This document shows positions 17,752 through 28,204 of a stretch of 42,797 nt of DNA, piece by piece (the stretch's first letter is position 1; each line of letters begins with the position of its first letter). The stretch comes from Oxalobacteraceae bacterium (lineage in GTDB: Bacteria; Pseudomonadota; Gammaproteobacteria; Burkholderiales; Burkholderiaceae_D): positions 1-42,797 of the forward strand of contig CANGJE010000011.1 of assembly GCA_947454305.1 (NCBI GenBank). The letters run 5' to 3'. Under the pieces are notes generated by a model. The model saw only the letters and a list, made by a program, of their open reading frames with translations, ran no database searches and was not told the DNA's origin. Position numbers and translations under genes: made by a program.

Positions 17752-18246
17752 ATGCATATGGAAGCGATCAAAGATTTCCTCGGAAGCTTGATGCTGCGGG
17801 AGCTCCTCAAAGGACTCGCGCTGACAGGGCGCTATATGTTTGCGCGCAAAATTACGGTGCAATTTCCGGAAGAAAAAACCCCGCAGTCGCCACGTTTCCG
17901 TGGCTTGCATGCATTACGCCGCTATCCCAACGGCGAAGAGCGCTGCATTGCGTGCAAGTTGTGCGAGGCAGTTTGTCCTGCCATGGCGATCAGTATCGAA
18001 TCAGAGCAACGTGACGATGGTTCACGTCGCACCACGCGCTATGACATTGATTTGACCAAATGTATCTTCTGTGGCTTTTGTGAAGAATCGTGCCCGGTTG
18101 ATTCGATTGTTGAAACGCACATTCTCGAGTATCACGGAGAGAAGCGCGGGGATTTGTACTACACCAAAGACATGCTGCTTGCTATCGGTGACAAGTACGA
18201 GCCTGAAATTGCCGCCAGCCGTCAAGCTGACGCGCGTTATCGCTGA
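17752..18246 (+). CDS. nuoI: NADH-quinone oxidoreductase subunit I
   Basis: 164 aa ferredoxin-like subunit with two [4Fe-4S] clusters (N6a, N6b) that pass electrons toward N2. The ligand sets are Cys65, 68, 71 and 75 ([12 protein letters not shown]) and Cys104, 107, 110 and 114 ([12 protein letters not shown]). The N-terminal amphipathic part ([13 protein letters not shown]) packs on the membrane arm. Two in-frame ATGs (17752 and 17758) lie behind AGAGG; either could be used. Confidence 0.98.
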   Translation: MHMEAIKDFLGSLMLRELLKGLALTGRYMFARKITVQFPEEKTPQSPRFRGLHALRRYPNGEERCIACKLCEAVCPAMAISIESEQRDDGSRRTTRYDIDLTKCIFCGFCEESCPVDSIVETHILEYHGEKRGDLYYTKDMLLAIGDKYEPEIAASRQADARYR

Positions 18247-18254
18247 GAGTGTTC

Positions 18255-18878
18255 ATGGAATTCACTACGTTTCTTTTTTACGCTTTTTCTACGCTGCTGA
18301 TTTTCGCGGCGGGTAAGGTCATTACCGATCGCAATCCTGTCAATGCAGCCTTATTTTTGATTTTGTCCTTTTTCTCGGCCGCTGCTCTATGGATGCTGCT
18401 GAAAGCTGAGTTTTTGGCGATCGTATTGGTGTTGGTATATGTCGGCGCGGTGATGGTGCTGTTCCTGTTTGTCGTGATGATGTTGGATATCGACATGAGT
18501 AAGTTGCGTGAAGGTTTTTGGAGCCACATGCCACTGGCCTTAGTTATTGGTTTGATCGTCGCGGTAGAAATGACGGCCGTGCTGGTGCGAGGATTCGTTA
18601 CTCAGCAAGCACAGGGCGGGGCGCTGAATATTGGTGATACGCGCGAGCTAGGTAAGCTGATCTATACCCAGTATCTGTATGCGTTTGAAATTGCAGCGCT
18701 CATTTTATTGGCAGCGATTGTCGCGGCTGTTGCATTGACCCTTCGTCGACGCAAAGACATTAAGTATTTTGATCCGGGTGCGGCCGTAAAGACGCGCAAA
18801 GAGGACAGAGTGCGTATTGTTAGCATGCCTTCTGAACGCAATCGTGCAGCGGAGACATCCGCCACAGAAAAATCCTGA
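18255..18878 (+). CDS. nuoJ: NADH-quinone oxidoreductase subunit J
   Basis: 207 aa from the ATG at 18255 ([11 protein letters not shown]); a GTG six bases upstream is also in frame. This is an ND6-type membrane-arm subunit with five predicted helices. The conserved third helix is visible as [20 protein letters not shown] followed by VVMMLDI. After the last helix comes a charged cytosolic tail (about 160-207, [12 protein letters not shown]...). The nuoK start follows eight bases after the stop. Confidence 0.96.
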   Translation: MEFTTFLFYAFSTLLIFAAGKVITDRNPVNAALFLILSFFSAAALWMLLKAEFLAIVLVLVYVGAVMVLFLFVVMMLDIDMSKLREGFWSHMPLALVIGLIVAVEMTAVLVRGFVTQQAQGGALNIGDTRELGKLIYTQYLYAFEIAALILLAAIVAAVALTLRRRKDIKYFDPGAAVKTRKEDRVRIVSMPSERNRAAETSATEKS

Positions 18879-18886
18879 GGCCCATC

Positions 18887-19195
18887 ATGGAGATAACACT
18901 TGCACATTATTTGACCTTAGGCGCGATTCTGTTTGCGATTTCGGTGATGGGTATTTTCTTAAACCGCAAAAACGTCATCATCATAATGATGTCGATTGAA
19001 TTGATGCTGTTGGCGGTCAACATGAATTTCGTGGCTTTTTCTCATTACCTCGGTGACGCAGCGGGCCAGATATTTGTGTTTTTTATTTTGACAGTCGCCG
19101 CCGCAGAGTCTGCGATTGGATTGGCGATTCTCGTCGTACTGTTCCGAAACCTGAACACGGTCAATGTAGAAGAACTCGACCGTCTCAAGGGCTAA
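18887..19195 (+). CDS. nuoK: NADH-quinone oxidoreductase subunit K
   Basis: 102 aa ND4L-type subunit with three membrane helices. The conserved buried glutamates of the proton path are in the second and third helices ([19 protein letters not shown], and [19 protein letters not shown]). Length and ending are standard. It sits between nuoJ and nuoL as expected. Confidence 0.98.
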   Translation: MEITLAHYLTLGAILFAISVMGIFLNRKNVIIIMMSIELMLLAVNMNFVAFSHYLGDAAGQIFVFFILTVAAAESAIGLAILVVLFRNLNTVNVEELDRLKG

Positions 19196-19220
19196 TTCAC
19201 TCACAAGGAAAAGAATTTTC

Positions 19221-21251
19221 ATGGCGGGGCAACTCAACCCACATCTGATGTTGTTAGTGCCACTGGCACCACTAGCGGGCTCGTTAATAGCCGGCTTGTT
19301 TGGTACGCGTTTTTTTGGCAACCTCATCGGACGCACGGCGTCGCACAGCGTCACCATCATGGGTGTGCTGGTTGCGTTTCTGATTTCCTTGCACGCACTA
19401 GCCGAGGTTATCGGAGGAGCGACCTACAGCGGTACCTTGTATACCTGGATGACTGTCGCTGGTGTGAAACTAGAAATTGGTTTTTTAATCGATAGCCTGA
19501 CTGCGATGATGATGTGCGTCGTGACCTTCGTCTCGCTGATGGTGCACATCTATACCATTGGCTATATGCAGGACGATGAAGGTTATAACCGTTTCTTTGC
19601 TTATATTTCCTTGTTTACGTTTGCCATGCTCATGCTGGTGATGAGTAATAACTTCCTGCAGCTGTTTTTCGGCTGGGAAGCGGTAGGCTTAGTTTCGTAT
19701 CTCTTGATTGGTTTTTGGTTTAAACGACCCACCGCCATTTACGCCAACATGAAAGCCTTTTTGGTTAACCGTGTCGGCGACTTCGGCTTCATTCTGGGTA
19801 TAGGTTTGTTGTTGGCGTATGCCGGCTCGATGAACTACGCTGAAGTGTTTGCTAAACGTGAAGAACTGGCTGCATTAACCTTGCCAGGATCCGATTGGAT
19901 GCTGATCACCGTAGCGTGCATCTGCTTGTTTATTGGTGCGATGGGTAAATCAGCGCAGTTTCCACTGCATGTCTGGTTGCCAGATTCAATGGAAGGCCCA
20001 ACACCGATCTCAGCGCTGATTCATGCGGCGACGATGGTGACTGCAGGGATATTCATGGTGGCTCGTATGTCGCCACTGTTTGAGCTTTCTGATACCGCCT
20101 TATCGTTTGTATTGGTCATCGGCTCCATCACCGCCTTGTTCATGGGCTTTTTGGGAATCATTCAAAATGATATTAAGCGCGTGGTTGCTTATTCAACCTT
20201 GTCGCAGTTGGGTTATATGACGGTGGCCTTAGGTGCTTCGGCCTATTCGGTAGCGGTATTCCATTTAATGACACATGCTTTCTTTAAAGCGCTGCTGTTT
20301 TTAGGGGCAGGTTCAGTGATCATTGGTATGCATCACGATCAAGATATTCGTCGCATGGGTGGCTTGTGGAAGTACATGCCTATTACTTGGTTTACGAGTT
20401 TGCTTGGTTCACTCGCGCTCATCGGCACTCCGTTCTTCTCAGGCTTCTATTCCAAAGACAGCATCATCGAGGCGGTACAAGCTTCGCATATTGCCGGCAG
20501 TGGCTTTGCTCAGTTCGCTGTGTTGGCGGGCGTGTTTGTTACGGCTTTCTATTCTTTCCGTATGTACTTTTTAGTGTTTCATGGTCAAGAGCGTTTTGGT
20601 CATCAAGCCGCGCACGATTCGCACGATGCCCATGATGATCACCACGACGAGCATCACGGTTTAGCACCGGGTGAAAAACCACACGAGACACCGTGGGTGG
20701 TGACATTGCCGCTGGTGTTGCTAGCGATTCCTTCGGTCGTGATCGGCTATATAACTATCGATACGATGCTGTTTGGTGATTTCTTCAAAGGTGTGATCTT
20801 CGTCGCTGATAAGCATGAAGCCATGGCGGAACTCACTCATGAATTCCACAGCGCGACAGCGATGGCTATTCATGCCTTAACCAGTGTGCCGTTTGCGTTA
20901 GCGCTGAGCGGCGTGGTCGCTTCTTGGTACTGCTACATGATCAATCCCAAAGTACCTGCTTGGTTTTACCAAAAATTCAGCGCGATCTACACGCTGCTGG
21001 ATAACAAGTACTACATGGACAAAATCAATGAAGTGGTCTTTGCCGCAGGTGCGCGCAAGCTGGGTTCCGGTTTTTCATCAATAGGCGACAAAACATTGAT
21101 TGATGGCTGGATCGTGAACGGTAGCGCGCGATTGGTAGGATGGTTCTCCACCGTGACGCGCACCTTCCAGACTGGCTATATTTATCACTATGCATTCACC
21201 ATGATCGTCGCAGTAGCCCTGTATATGGGTTATCTGCTGATGAGTTCCTGA
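19221..21251 (+). CDS. nuoL: NADH-quinone oxidoreductase subunit L
   Basis: 676 aa, the distal ND5-type proton-pumping antiporter-like subunit with about 16 membrane helices and the long lateral helix near the C-terminus. Typical segments include FFGWEAVGLVSYLLIGFW, HVWLPDSMEGPTPISALIHA (about 253-272) and DIKRVVAYSTLSQLGYM (about 315-331). Between helices near residues 459-485 is a loop very rich in His and Asp, a known variable feature of betaproteobacterial NuoL. A ribosome binding site (AAGGAAAAG) precedes the ATG. Confidence 0.98.
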   Translation: MAGQLNPHLMLLVPLAPLAGSLIAGLFGTRFFGNLIGRTASHSVTIMGVLVAFLISLHALAEVIGGATYSGTLYTWMTVAGVKLEIGFLIDSLTAMMMCVVTFVSLMVHIYTIGYMQDDEGYNRFFAYISLFTFAMLMLVMSNNFLQLFFGWEAVGLVSYLLIGFWFKRPTAIYANMKAFLVNRVGDFGFILGIGLLLAYAGSMNYAEVFAKREELAALTLPGSDWMLITVACICLFIGAMGKSAQFPLHVWLPDSMEGPTPISALIHAATMVTAGIFMVARMSPLFELSDTALSFVLVIGSITALFMGFLGIIQNDIKRVVAYSTLSQLGYMTVALGASAYSVAVFHLMTHAFFKALLFLGAGSVIIGMHHDQDIRRMGGLWKYMPITWFTSLLGSLALIGTPFFSGFYSKDSIIEAVQASHIAGSGFAQFAVLAGVFVTAFYSFRMYFLVFHGQERFGHQAAHDSHDAHDDHHDEHHGLAPGEKPHETPWVVTLPLVLLAIPSVVIGYITIDTMLFGDFFKGVIFVADKHEAMAELTHEFHSATAMAIHALTSVPFALALSGVVASWYCYMINPKVPAWFYQKFSAIYTLLDNKYYMDKINEVVFAAGARKLGSGFSSIGDKTLIDGWIVNGSARLVGWFSTVTRTFQTGYIYHYAFTMIVAVALYMGYLLMSS

Positions 21252-21289
21252 TCGAATCCAACAGAACAGTAGCCCGCGAAAATATAACC

Positions 21290-22780
21290 ATGCAGTCAAC
21301 TATTCCTTATCTGAGCCTTGCGATCTGGGTACCGATCGTGTTTGGTATTTTGGTGTTAGCCGTCGGCTCTGACAGCAAGGCAAAGCTCGCACGTCATTTA
21401 TCATTGCTCGGGTCTTTGGTCAGCTTTTTATTCACGCTGCCGCTCGTCGACCAATTCGATTCGGCAGCACATGGCATGCAGTTCGTTGAAAAGTCTGCGT
21501 GGATAGAGCGCTTCAATGTGTTTTACCATTTGGGTATTGATGGCCTGTCGTTGTGGTTCATACCCTTAACCGCCTTTATTACTTTCATCGTGGTGGTCGC
21601 TGGTTGGGAAGTAATTGAGAAGCGCGTTTCTCAATACATGGGCGCTTTTTTAATTCTATCCGGCGTCATGATTGGCGTGTTCTGCGCGCTGGATGCCTTG
21701 TTGTTCTACGTGTTTTTTGAAGCGACGCTGATACCGATGTTTATCATTATCGGTGTATGGGGTGGTCCGCGTCGTGTTTACGCCGCGCTTAAATTTTTCT
21801 TGTACACCTTGCTCGGCTCACTGTTGATGCTGGTGGCTCTGTTGTACTTATATGCGCAATCAAATGGCAGCTTTGATATACAAACCTGGCATAAGCTGCC
21901 TTTGACGCTGTATGGACAGATTCTGGTGTTCTTGGCTTTCTTGATGGCCTTTGCGGTCAAGGTGCCGATGTGGCCAGTGCACACCTGGTTGCCTGATGCT
22001 CACGTTGAAGCACCTACGGGCGGCTCGGTGGTACTGGCGGCGATCATGTTGAAGCTAGGTGGTTATGGTTTCTTGAGATTTTCACTCCCGATTGCACCCG
22101 ATGCTAGTCACTATTTATCGGGGATGATGATTGCTTTGTCCTTAGTTGCTGTGATTTACATTGGTTTGGTCGCGCTAGTGCAAGCCGACATGAAAAAACT
22201 GGTGGCGTATTCATCGATTGCCCATATGGGTTTTGTCACCTTAGGTTTCTTTTTGTTTGGTGAGATGGCGGTACAAGGTGGTTTGATGCAAATGATCTCG
22301 CACGGCTTTGTGTCGGGTGCGATGTTTTTGTGTATCGGCGTTCTATACGACCGCGTTCACTCTCGCGAGATTGCATCGTATGGCGGCGTCATAAACACCA
22401 TGCCGCGTTTTGCAGCCTTGTTTGTACTTTTTTCGTTGGCCAACGCTGGGTTGCCAGGTACCTCGGGCTTCATCGGTGAGTTTCTAGTGATACTCGGTTC
22501 AGTCAAATACAATTTCTGGATCGGTTTGCTGGCGGCGACTGCGTTGATACTGGGCGCGGCTTATTCGTTGTGGCTAGTCAAACGCGTGGTGTTTGGCGAG
22601 GTGGCGAATGACGATGTCGCTGCTCTGACAGACCTTACGTCACGTGAGTTTTTCATGCTGAGCGTATTGGCGATTGCTGTGCTGTGGATGGGCGTGTATC
22701 CCGCTCCGTTTACCGATGCGATGCAAACCTCGGTGACTGATTTACTTCAGCATGTGTCGGTTTCCAAGATTCCCCAATAA
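21290..22780 (+). CDS. nuoM: NADH-quinone oxidoreductase subunit M
   Basis: 496 aa from the ATG at 21290 (MQSTIPYLSLAIWVPIVFG). An in-frame ATG at 21140 lies within nuoL and adds only unrelated residues. This is the ND4-type antiporter-like proton-pumping subunit with about 14 helices. Visible signatures are FYVFFEATLIPMFIIIGVWG (with the proton-path glutamate), HTWLPDAHVEAPTGGSVVLA and DMKKLVAYSSIAHMGFV. No strong Shine-Dalgarno sequence precedes the start. Confidence 0.97.
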   Translation: MQSTIPYLSLAIWVPIVFGILVLAVGSDSKAKLARHLSLLGSLVSFLFTLPLVDQFDSAAHGMQFVEKSAWIERFNVFYHLGIDGLSLWFIPLTAFITFIVVVAGWEVIEKRVSQYMGAFLILSGVMIGVFCALDALLFYVFFEATLIPMFIIIGVWGGPRRVYAALKFFLYTLLGSLLMLVALLYLYAQSNGSFDIQTWHKLPLTLYGQILVFLAFLMAFAVKVPMWPVHTWLPDAHVEAPTGGSVVLAAIMLKLGGYGFLRFSLPIAPDASHYLSGMMIALSLVAVIYIGLVALVQADMKKLVAYSSIAHMGFVTLGFFLFGEMAVQGGLMQMISHGFVSGAMFLCIGVLYDRVHSREIASYGGVINTMPRFAALFVLFSLANAGLPGTSGFIGEFLVILGSVKYNFWIGLLAATALILGAAYSLWLVKRVVFGEVANDDVAALTDLTSREFFMLSVLAIAVLWMGVYPAPFTDAMQTSVTDLLQHVSVSKIPQ

Positions 22781-22803
22781 CCTAGAATTTTCATCGGCTG
22801 ATC

Positions 22804-24291
22804 ATGAATGAACTGAACCTGATTCCCGCTAGCGCTGAGATTTTTCTCGCGATTGCGATCATGGCCGTGCTGGTCGCCGGGCTGTTTGTGCACGAAGATA
22901 GCCAGCCAGTAAGTCATCGCTTGTCGTTACTCGCCATTGTGGTGACAGGCTACATCGCCATGTCAGGTTTTGGTGTGGCCGGTAGTAGCTACGCTTTTAA
23001 TCACATGTTTGTGAACGATCCTATGGCCATGCTGCTCAAGCTGTTTGCTTGTACGGCCACGTTTATTACGCTGATTTATTCGCGCCAATATGTTTTGATT
23101 CGCGGCATGCTAGGCGGCTCGTTGAGTGGCGAATTTTATGTTTTGGCATTGCTGACCTTGCTTGGTCAGATGATCATGATTTCGGGGAATAGCTTCCTGA
23201 TCATTTATCTCGGGCTCGAATTAATGTCGCTCTCGCTATATGCATTGGTGGCACTGCGTCGCGATAACCCCATCTCCACTGAAGCCGCCATGAAGTATTT
23301 TGTACTTGGTGCGCTCGCTTCTGGTTTTATGTTGTACGGCATGTCGATGTTGTACGGCGCTACTGGTTCTCTCAACTTGACACAAGTAGCGGCGGCTATC
23401 GCTGCAGGTACGGCGAGTAAGACTGTGCTCGTGTTAGGTCTAGTATTTATGGTGGCAGGCCTGGCCTTTAAATTAGGAGCCGCACCATTTCATATGTGGG
23501 CACCGGATGTGTATCAAGGCGCTCCTACCTCGGTTACCTTGTTATTGGGTGCGGCGCCTAAGCTCGCTGCCTTTGCTATTTGCATGCGCTTGTTGGTGGA
23601 AGGGTTGGGCGCGTTGGCAGCCGACTGGCAGCAGATGCTGGTGGTGATGTCGGTTGCGTCACTGGTTATCGGTAATATTACCGCGCTAGCGCAGACCAAC
23701 ATCAAACGTATGCTGGCGTACTCAACTATTTCGCAAATGGGTTTTATGTTGCTCGGTTTGGCGTCGGGTGTTTTTACGGGTTCGACTGCTGAAGCAACGG
23801 CCAGCGCCTACAGCGCATCGATGTTTTACACCATCACTTATGTGCTGACGACGTTGGGAAGCTTCGCCACCATCATGCTTTTGTCACGCCAAGGTTTTGA
23901 AGCTGAACAGTTGGATGATTTCAAAGGCTTGAATCAACGTAGTCCATGGTTTGCAGCCATGATGATGTTGCTCATGCTGTCATTGGCAGGTGTGCCGCCG
24001 ATGGTGGGCTTTTATGCGAAGTTGTCCGTGCTACAGGCTGCGCTTGAAGCAGGGCAGGTTGCATTGGTTATTTTCGCGGTGATGATGTCACTGGTTGGTG
24101 CGTTCTATTATTTGCGCGTGATAAAACTCATGTACTTTGATGACGCAATTGATACCGCTCCCATCAGTGTTCCTAAGGACATGCAAATCGTTTTGTCGAT
24201 CAATGGTGCGGCGACCTTGGTATTAGGTTTGTTGCCGAGTCCTTTGATGAGTGCCTGCCTGCGCGCTATTACTCAGGCGCTAGCGTCCTGA
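22804..24291 (+). CDS. nuoN: NADH-quinone oxidoreductase subunit N
   Basis: 495 aa ND2-type antiporter-like subunit, the last of the 14 complex I genes, with about 14 helices. Visible motifs are IIYLGLELMSLSLYALVAL (proton-path glutamate), PFHMWAPDVYQGAPTSVT and NIKRMLAYSTISQMGFMLLG. Length is normal. The operon continues into the DUF2818 gene 13 bases on. Confidence 0.98.
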   Translation: MNELNLIPASAEIFLAIAIMAVLVAGLFVHEDSQPVSHRLSLLAIVVTGYIAMSGFGVAGSSYAFNHMFVNDPMAMLLKLFACTATFITLIYSRQYVLIRGMLGGSLSGEFYVLALLTLLGQMIMISGNSFLIIYLGLELMSLSLYALVALRRDNPISTEAAMKYFVLGALASGFMLYGMSMLYGATGSLNLTQVAAAIAAGTASKTVLVLGLVFMVAGLAFKLGAAPFHMWAPDVYQGAPTSVTLLLGAAPKLAAFAICMRLLVEGLGALAADWQQMLVVMSVASLVIGNITALAQTNIKRMLAYSTISQMGFMLLGLASGVFTGSTAEATASAYSASMFYTITYVLTTLGSFATIMLLSRQGFEAEQLDDFKGLNQRSPWFAAMMMLLMLSLAGVPPMVGFYAKLSVLQAALEAGQVALVIFAVMMSLVGAFYYLRVIKLMYFDDAIDTAPISVPKDMQIVLSINGAATLVLGLLPSPLMSACLRAITQALAS

Positions 24292-24304
24292 AACTAGGCT
24301 CACT

Positions 24305-24616
24305 ATGAATACCTCAACAGCAGCTTGGCTAGTCATTTTTTTGATGGCAGTGACGGCTAATTTCCCGTTTGTGACCAATTCTTTTTTTGGTGTGTATCGA
24401 TTCAAAGGTGCGCCCAAATCGTTTGCTATTCGCCTGTTTGAATTACTGGTCTTCTATTTTGTGTTGCTGGGTCTTGCGCGTGGGCTGGAATCTATGGCCG
24501 GCAATGCCTTCCCTCAAGGCTGGCAGTTTTATACCGTAACTATTTGCCTTATGCTGGTTCTGGCTTTCCCAGGTTTCGTCTGGCGCCATTTGCGTCGGCA
24601 ACAATCCGCCGACTAA
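24305..24616 (+). CDS. DUF2818 family membrane protein
   Basis: 103 aa with three predicted helices (about 5-25, 44-62, 76-95), beginning MNTSTAAWLVIFLMAVTANF. Small proteins of this DUF family are characteristically encoded right after nuoN in betaproteobacteria. The constant position suggests a link to complex I, for example an accessory or assembly subunit, but no function is known to me. It lies in the same operon, 13 bases after nuoN. Confidence 0.85.
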   Translation: MNTSTAAWLVIFLMAVTANFPFVTNSFFGVYRFKGAPKSFAIRLFELLVFYFVLLGLARGLESMAGNAFPQGWQFYTVTICLMLVLAFPGFVWRHLRRQQSAD

Positions 24617-24673
24617 GCGAACCTCGCGGCGGCGACGTTTGCGCTCAATTGCTATTCATTTCTCGGAGTGCTG

Positions 24674-25237
24674 ATGGACAAACATCTGACGGAATCACCG
24701 ATCAGTAGTGAACTTGTTTACGACGGCGCATTCATCAAGCTTCGCAGTGATCTGGTTCGTTTGCCCGATGGTACGCAAGCTGTTCGTGAATATTTTCGCC
24801 ATCCGGGCGCGGTCGTCATTATTCCTTTGTTTGATGATGGGCGAGTGGTGATGGAGCGTCAGTTCCGTTATCCCAACGATCAAGTGTTCATAGAATTCCC
24901 GGCGGGTAAATTGGAGTATGGCGAAGATCCGTTACTTTGCGCGCAACGTGAATTGCGGGAAGAGACAGGTTATTCGGCGACTGAGTGGCACTATGTTTGC
25001 ACCATCCATAATGCGATTGCTTATTCGGACGAGCACTTGGATATATATCTGGCCAAAGGTTTGTCTGAAGGCGAGCAAGAATTAGATGTCGGTGAATTTC
25101 TCGATGTGTTTAGCGTGCCGTTTACTGACGTACTCGACTGGGTGAGAACGGGAAAGATCACCGACGTAAAAACTATCATCGGTACTTTTTGGCTCGAAAA
25201 AATTCAACGAGGCGAATGGACCCCGCCCAAGCGATAG
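24674..25237 (+). CDS. NUDIX hydrolase, probable ADP-ribose pyrophosphatase
   Basis: 187 aa from the ATG at 24674, with GGAG five bases upstream; a GTG at 24668 is also in frame. The NUDIX box is clear: GKLEYGEDPLLCAQRELREETGY, given here as G-x5-E-x7-REL-x-EE-x-G, near residues 75-97, preceded by the strand IEFPA typical of ADP-ribose pyrophosphatases (NudF-like). It probably hydrolyses ADP-ribose or related nucleotide sugars in the cytosol. It is the last gene before the bidirectional terminator, so it is probably co-transcribed with nuo, a link between NADH use and nucleotide clean-up. Confidence 0.9.
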   Translation: MDKHLTESPISSELVYDGAFIKLRSDLVRLPDGTQAVREYFRHPGAVVIIPLFDDGRVVMERQFRYPNDQVFIEFPAGKLEYGEDPLLCAQRELREETGYSATEWHYVCTIHNAIAYSDEHLDIYLAKGLSEGEQELDVGEFLDVFSVPFTDVLDWVRTGKITDVKTIIGTFWLEKIQRGEWTPPKR

Positions 25238-25261
25238 TGGCTATTCTTTTTATTTAGATCG

Positions 25262-25294
25262 AAAAAAAACCGCAGATCGCTCTGCGGTTTTTTT
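25262..25294. terminator. Bidirectional terminator between NUDIX gene and rne
   Basis: A perfect hairpin (ACCGCAGA and TCTGCGGT around TCGC) is flanked by an A-run on the left and a T-run on the right, so it can end both the plus-strand nuo operon and the minus-strand rne transcript. Confidence 0.92.
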
Positions 25295-25315
25295 ATTAGC
25301 GAAAACAACAAGAGA

Positions 25316-28204
25316 TTAACGTTGTGTCTCGATTTGTACTAGCGGCTCCGATGGTGCAGCAACTACGGGCTTACGCTCACGCGGTGTGCGCACTGGCGGC
25401 GCTGACACGGCGGAAGCTTCCTGCACCTGACGTAGTTTGTCAGGGTTGGTCACTGCCATGGTCAGACCGGCCGATTTCAATACCTCATCCAAACTCTGTT
25501 GGCTGACTGCCTGCGCGGCTGGCGCTGGAGTAAGTGCGAATACAGGCGCGGGAGTTACTGCCACCGACGTAGGTACGAACACCGGTGCAGGTGTTGGCGC
25601 GGTCTCTACCGTTGATGATTCAGCATGGGCATGATGATGATCGTGATGATTATCGTGCTTGTGATCATGTGAGTGATCATGCTCATGATGCGTACTTGTA
25701 GTCGTATGCGAATCAACCTGAGTGTACTTAGGCTCAACCGCAGGAGCTTCGGCTGTCACTGTAGGTGCAGGTGCGTGCGCAGTAGCAGCTTCGCTGGTAA
25801 ACGTAGGCGCGGGTGAGTACGTTGCTGCAGTACTCACGGGTGCTTCTGTTGTATAGCTTGGGCGCGGATCATTCGCGTGCTCGATAAATTGCTGCACCAC
25901 TTCGACGGTATTCGATTCGGAGTGGTCCGAGTGATCAGCGTGCGCAGGCGAGCCTGACTCGTCGATGCCAGCATTCTCTGACTGATTACCATCGACTTGA
26001 TCACGATCGCGACGATTGCGATTGCGGCCACCACGACGACGACGACGACGTGGCTCACCCGATGCATCCGTCGTTGACTCTTCACCAGGGCTAGTGAGCA
26101 GATCAGCCTGAATCGGTTGTTCACTACCGATTGAAGCGGACACTGGATGAGTGCTTACTGGTAAAGCACCATCTACGCTGACAAGGTTGGCATTTTCATC
26201 GGTCGCGAGCGGACGCTTGTCATCACGCTGCTGACGATTACCGCGTTCGCGGCGCGGTTCATTACCGTCTTTGGGTTCGCGTGCTTCTCTAGGCTCGCGC
26301 GGTGGCTTGGGCTGACGTGGCTCTTTGATTTCCTTGGCTTTAGGCTCGCGTGCATCCTTGGCTTCACGTGACTCTGGACGTTCATCCGTTTTGTCACGTC
26401 CGCGTCCACGACCGGAACGATTACGACCGCGACCACCGCGCTCACTACGTTCACGATCTTTAGTTTTTGCGCCCGCTGCTGCCGGAGTTTCTGCCGCTGG
26501 TTTTTTACGGAAAAATCCAAACAGACGTGACAGAAATCCTTCGGCGGCTTGCTCATTGCTTTGTCCGCGAGTTTCGCGACGCTCAACAATCGGTGCGGGT
26601 TGATCAGGGGTGATCGATTTAACGACAGCTTCTTGACGTGGCTTGCGCTCTTCTTCTTTGCGCTTGCTATAACCGACATCGGTGTCGCCTTCTTCAGCCA
26701 ATTTGTAGCTAGCTTGCAGATCATCTAAGCGTGGATCATCGTGCTTGATACGATCGAGCTTGTAGTGCGGCGTCTCTAAATGCTTGTTAGGTATCAGCAC
26801 CACAGAGGCGCGATGACGAGTTTCGATTTTCAAAATCTCGCCACGTTTTTCGTTCAGTAGGAATGCAGCCACATCCACCGGAGCTTGCACGTGGATCGCG
26901 GCGGAGTTTTCCTTCATCGCTTCTTCCTGAATGATACGCAGGACTTGCAAAGCTGATGACTCGGTATCGCGGATATGCCCAGTACCGTTACAGCGTGGGC
27001 AGGTGATGTGACTACCTTCGGAGAGTGAAGGACGCAGTCGCTGACGCGAGAGTTCCATCAAGCCAAAGCGAGAAATTTTTCCCATCTGAACGCGCGCACG
27101 ATCGTAGTGCAATGCATCTTTGAGGCGATTCTCAACTTCGCGCTGATTCTTGGAATTCTCCATGTCGATGAAGTCGATCACAATCAAGCCACCTAAGTCA
27201 CGCAGGCGTAATTGACGCGCGACTTCATCTGCCGCTTCTAAATTGGTGTTGAACGCCGTGGTTTCGATATCACCGCCGCGCGTAGAACGCGCCGAGTTCA
27301 CATCAACCGATACCAGTGCTTCGGTGTGATCGATAACGATTGCGCCACCAGAAGGCAGTGGTACGGTGCGCGAATAAGCGCTTTCGATTTGGTGTTCGAT
27401 TTGAAAACGCGAAAACAGCGGCACCTCTTCACGATAGCGTTTGACTCTGTGCGCCATATCCGGCATCACGTGGCTCATGAATTGCTGAGCTTGTTCAAAG
27501 ATGTCATCGGTATCGATGAGGATTTCACCGATATCAGGCTGGAAGTAGTCGCGGATAGCGCGGATGACGAGTGAGGATTCCTGATAGATCAGGAAGGCAC
27601 CCGGTGCAGATTTGCCGGCGCCATCAATGGCACGCCATAGCTGCATTAAGTAATTTAAATCCCACTGCAGTTCATCGACATTACGACCGATACCGGCAGT
27701 ACGAGCAATGACGGACATACCTTGTGGCAGATCGAGCTTATCCATCGCTTCGCGCAGTTCTTGTCGGTCTTCGCCTTCAACGCGGCGAGATACGCCACCA
27801 CCACGTGGGTTGTTAGGCATTAGGACCAGATAGCGGCCGGCGAGAGAAATAAATGATGTCAGGGCAGCGCCCTTGTTGCCGCGCTCTTCTTTTTCAACCT
27901 GCACCACAATTTCCTGGCCTTCACGCAAGGCATCGCGGATGCTTGCGTTGCGAATGTCGACGCCTTCGCGGAAATAGCTGCGCGCGACTTCTTTAAAAGG
28001 TAAGAAGCCGTGACGTTCTTCACCGTAGTTGACAAAACAGGCTTCGAGCGAGGGCTCGATGCGGGTGATGATGCCTTTGTAGATATTGGATTTTCGTTGT
28101 TCGCGACCGGTGGTCTCGATATCGATGTCGATAAGCTTTTGCCCATCGACGATTGCTACGCGCAACTCTTCCTGTTGCGTGGCATTAAACAGCATGCGTT
28201 TCAT
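25316..28204 (-). CDS. rne: Ribonuclease E
   Basis: 962 aa from the ATG at 28204 ([21 protein letters not shown]), with GGAG nine bases upstream; a longer in-frame start at 28237 is less likely. RNase E is the main endonuclease of mRNA decay and rRNA/tRNA processing and nucleates the degradosome at the membrane. Catalytic parts are intact: S1 domain (about 25-110), Mg-binding Asp301 (VDVNSARS) and Asp344 (VIDFIDMEN), and the zinc link Cys402/Cys405 (CPRCNGTG). The second half is a disordered scaffold rich in Arg (about 580-780), then a His/Asp cluster at about 839-861, then Pro/Ala/Val-rich sequence. The His cluster is unusual. A structured 5' leader suggests autoregulation. Confidence 0.97.
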   Translation of the reverse strand: MKRMLFNATQQEELRVAIVDGQKLIDIDIETTGREQRKSNIYKGIITRIEPSLEACFVNYGEERHGFLPFKEVARSYFREGVDIRNASIRDALREGQEIVVQVEKEERGNKGAALTSFISLAGRYLVLMPNNPRGGGVSRRVEGEDRQELREAMDKLDLPQGMSVIARTAGIGRNVDELQWDLNYLMQLWRAIDGAGKSAPGAFLIYQESSLVIRAIRDYFQPDIGEILIDTDDIFEQAQQFMSHVMPDMAHRVKRYREEVPLFSRFQIEHQIESAYSRTVPLPSGGAIVIDHTEALVSVDVNSARSTRGGDIETTAFNTNLEAADEVARQLRLRDLGGLIVIDFIDMENSKNQREVENRLKDALHYDRARVQMGKISRFGLMELSRQRLRPSLSEGSHITCPRCNGTGHIRDTESSALQVLRIIQEEAMKENSAAIHVQAPVDVAAFLLNEKRGEILKIETRHRASVVLIPNKHLETPHYKLDRIKHDDPRLDDLQASYKLAEEGDTDVGYSKRKEEERKPRQEAVVKSITPDQPAPIVERRETRGQSNEQAAEGFLSRLFGFFRKKPAAETPAAAGAKTKDRERSERGGRGRNRSGRGRGRDKTDERPESREAKDAREPKAKEIKEPRQPKPPREPREAREPKDGNEPRRERGNRQQRDDKRPLATDENANLVSVDGALPVSTHPVSASIGSEQPIQADLLTSPGEESTTDASGEPRRRRRRGGRNRNRRDRDQVDGNQSENAGIDESGSPAHADHSDHSESNTVEVVQQFIEHANDPRPSYTTEAPVSTAATYSPAPTFTSEAATAHAPAPTVTAEAPAVEPKYTQVDSHTTTSTHHEHDHSHDHKHDNHHDHHHAHAESSTVETAPTPAPVFVPTSVAVTPAPVFALTPAPAAQAVSQQSLDEVLKSAGLTMAVTNPDKLRQVQEASAVSAPPVRTPRERKPVVAAPSEPLVQIETQR

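Noticed and set aside
21140..21289. 50-residue N-terminal extension of NuoM
   Set aside because: It lies wholly inside or just after nuoL in another frame and does not resemble the NuoM start.
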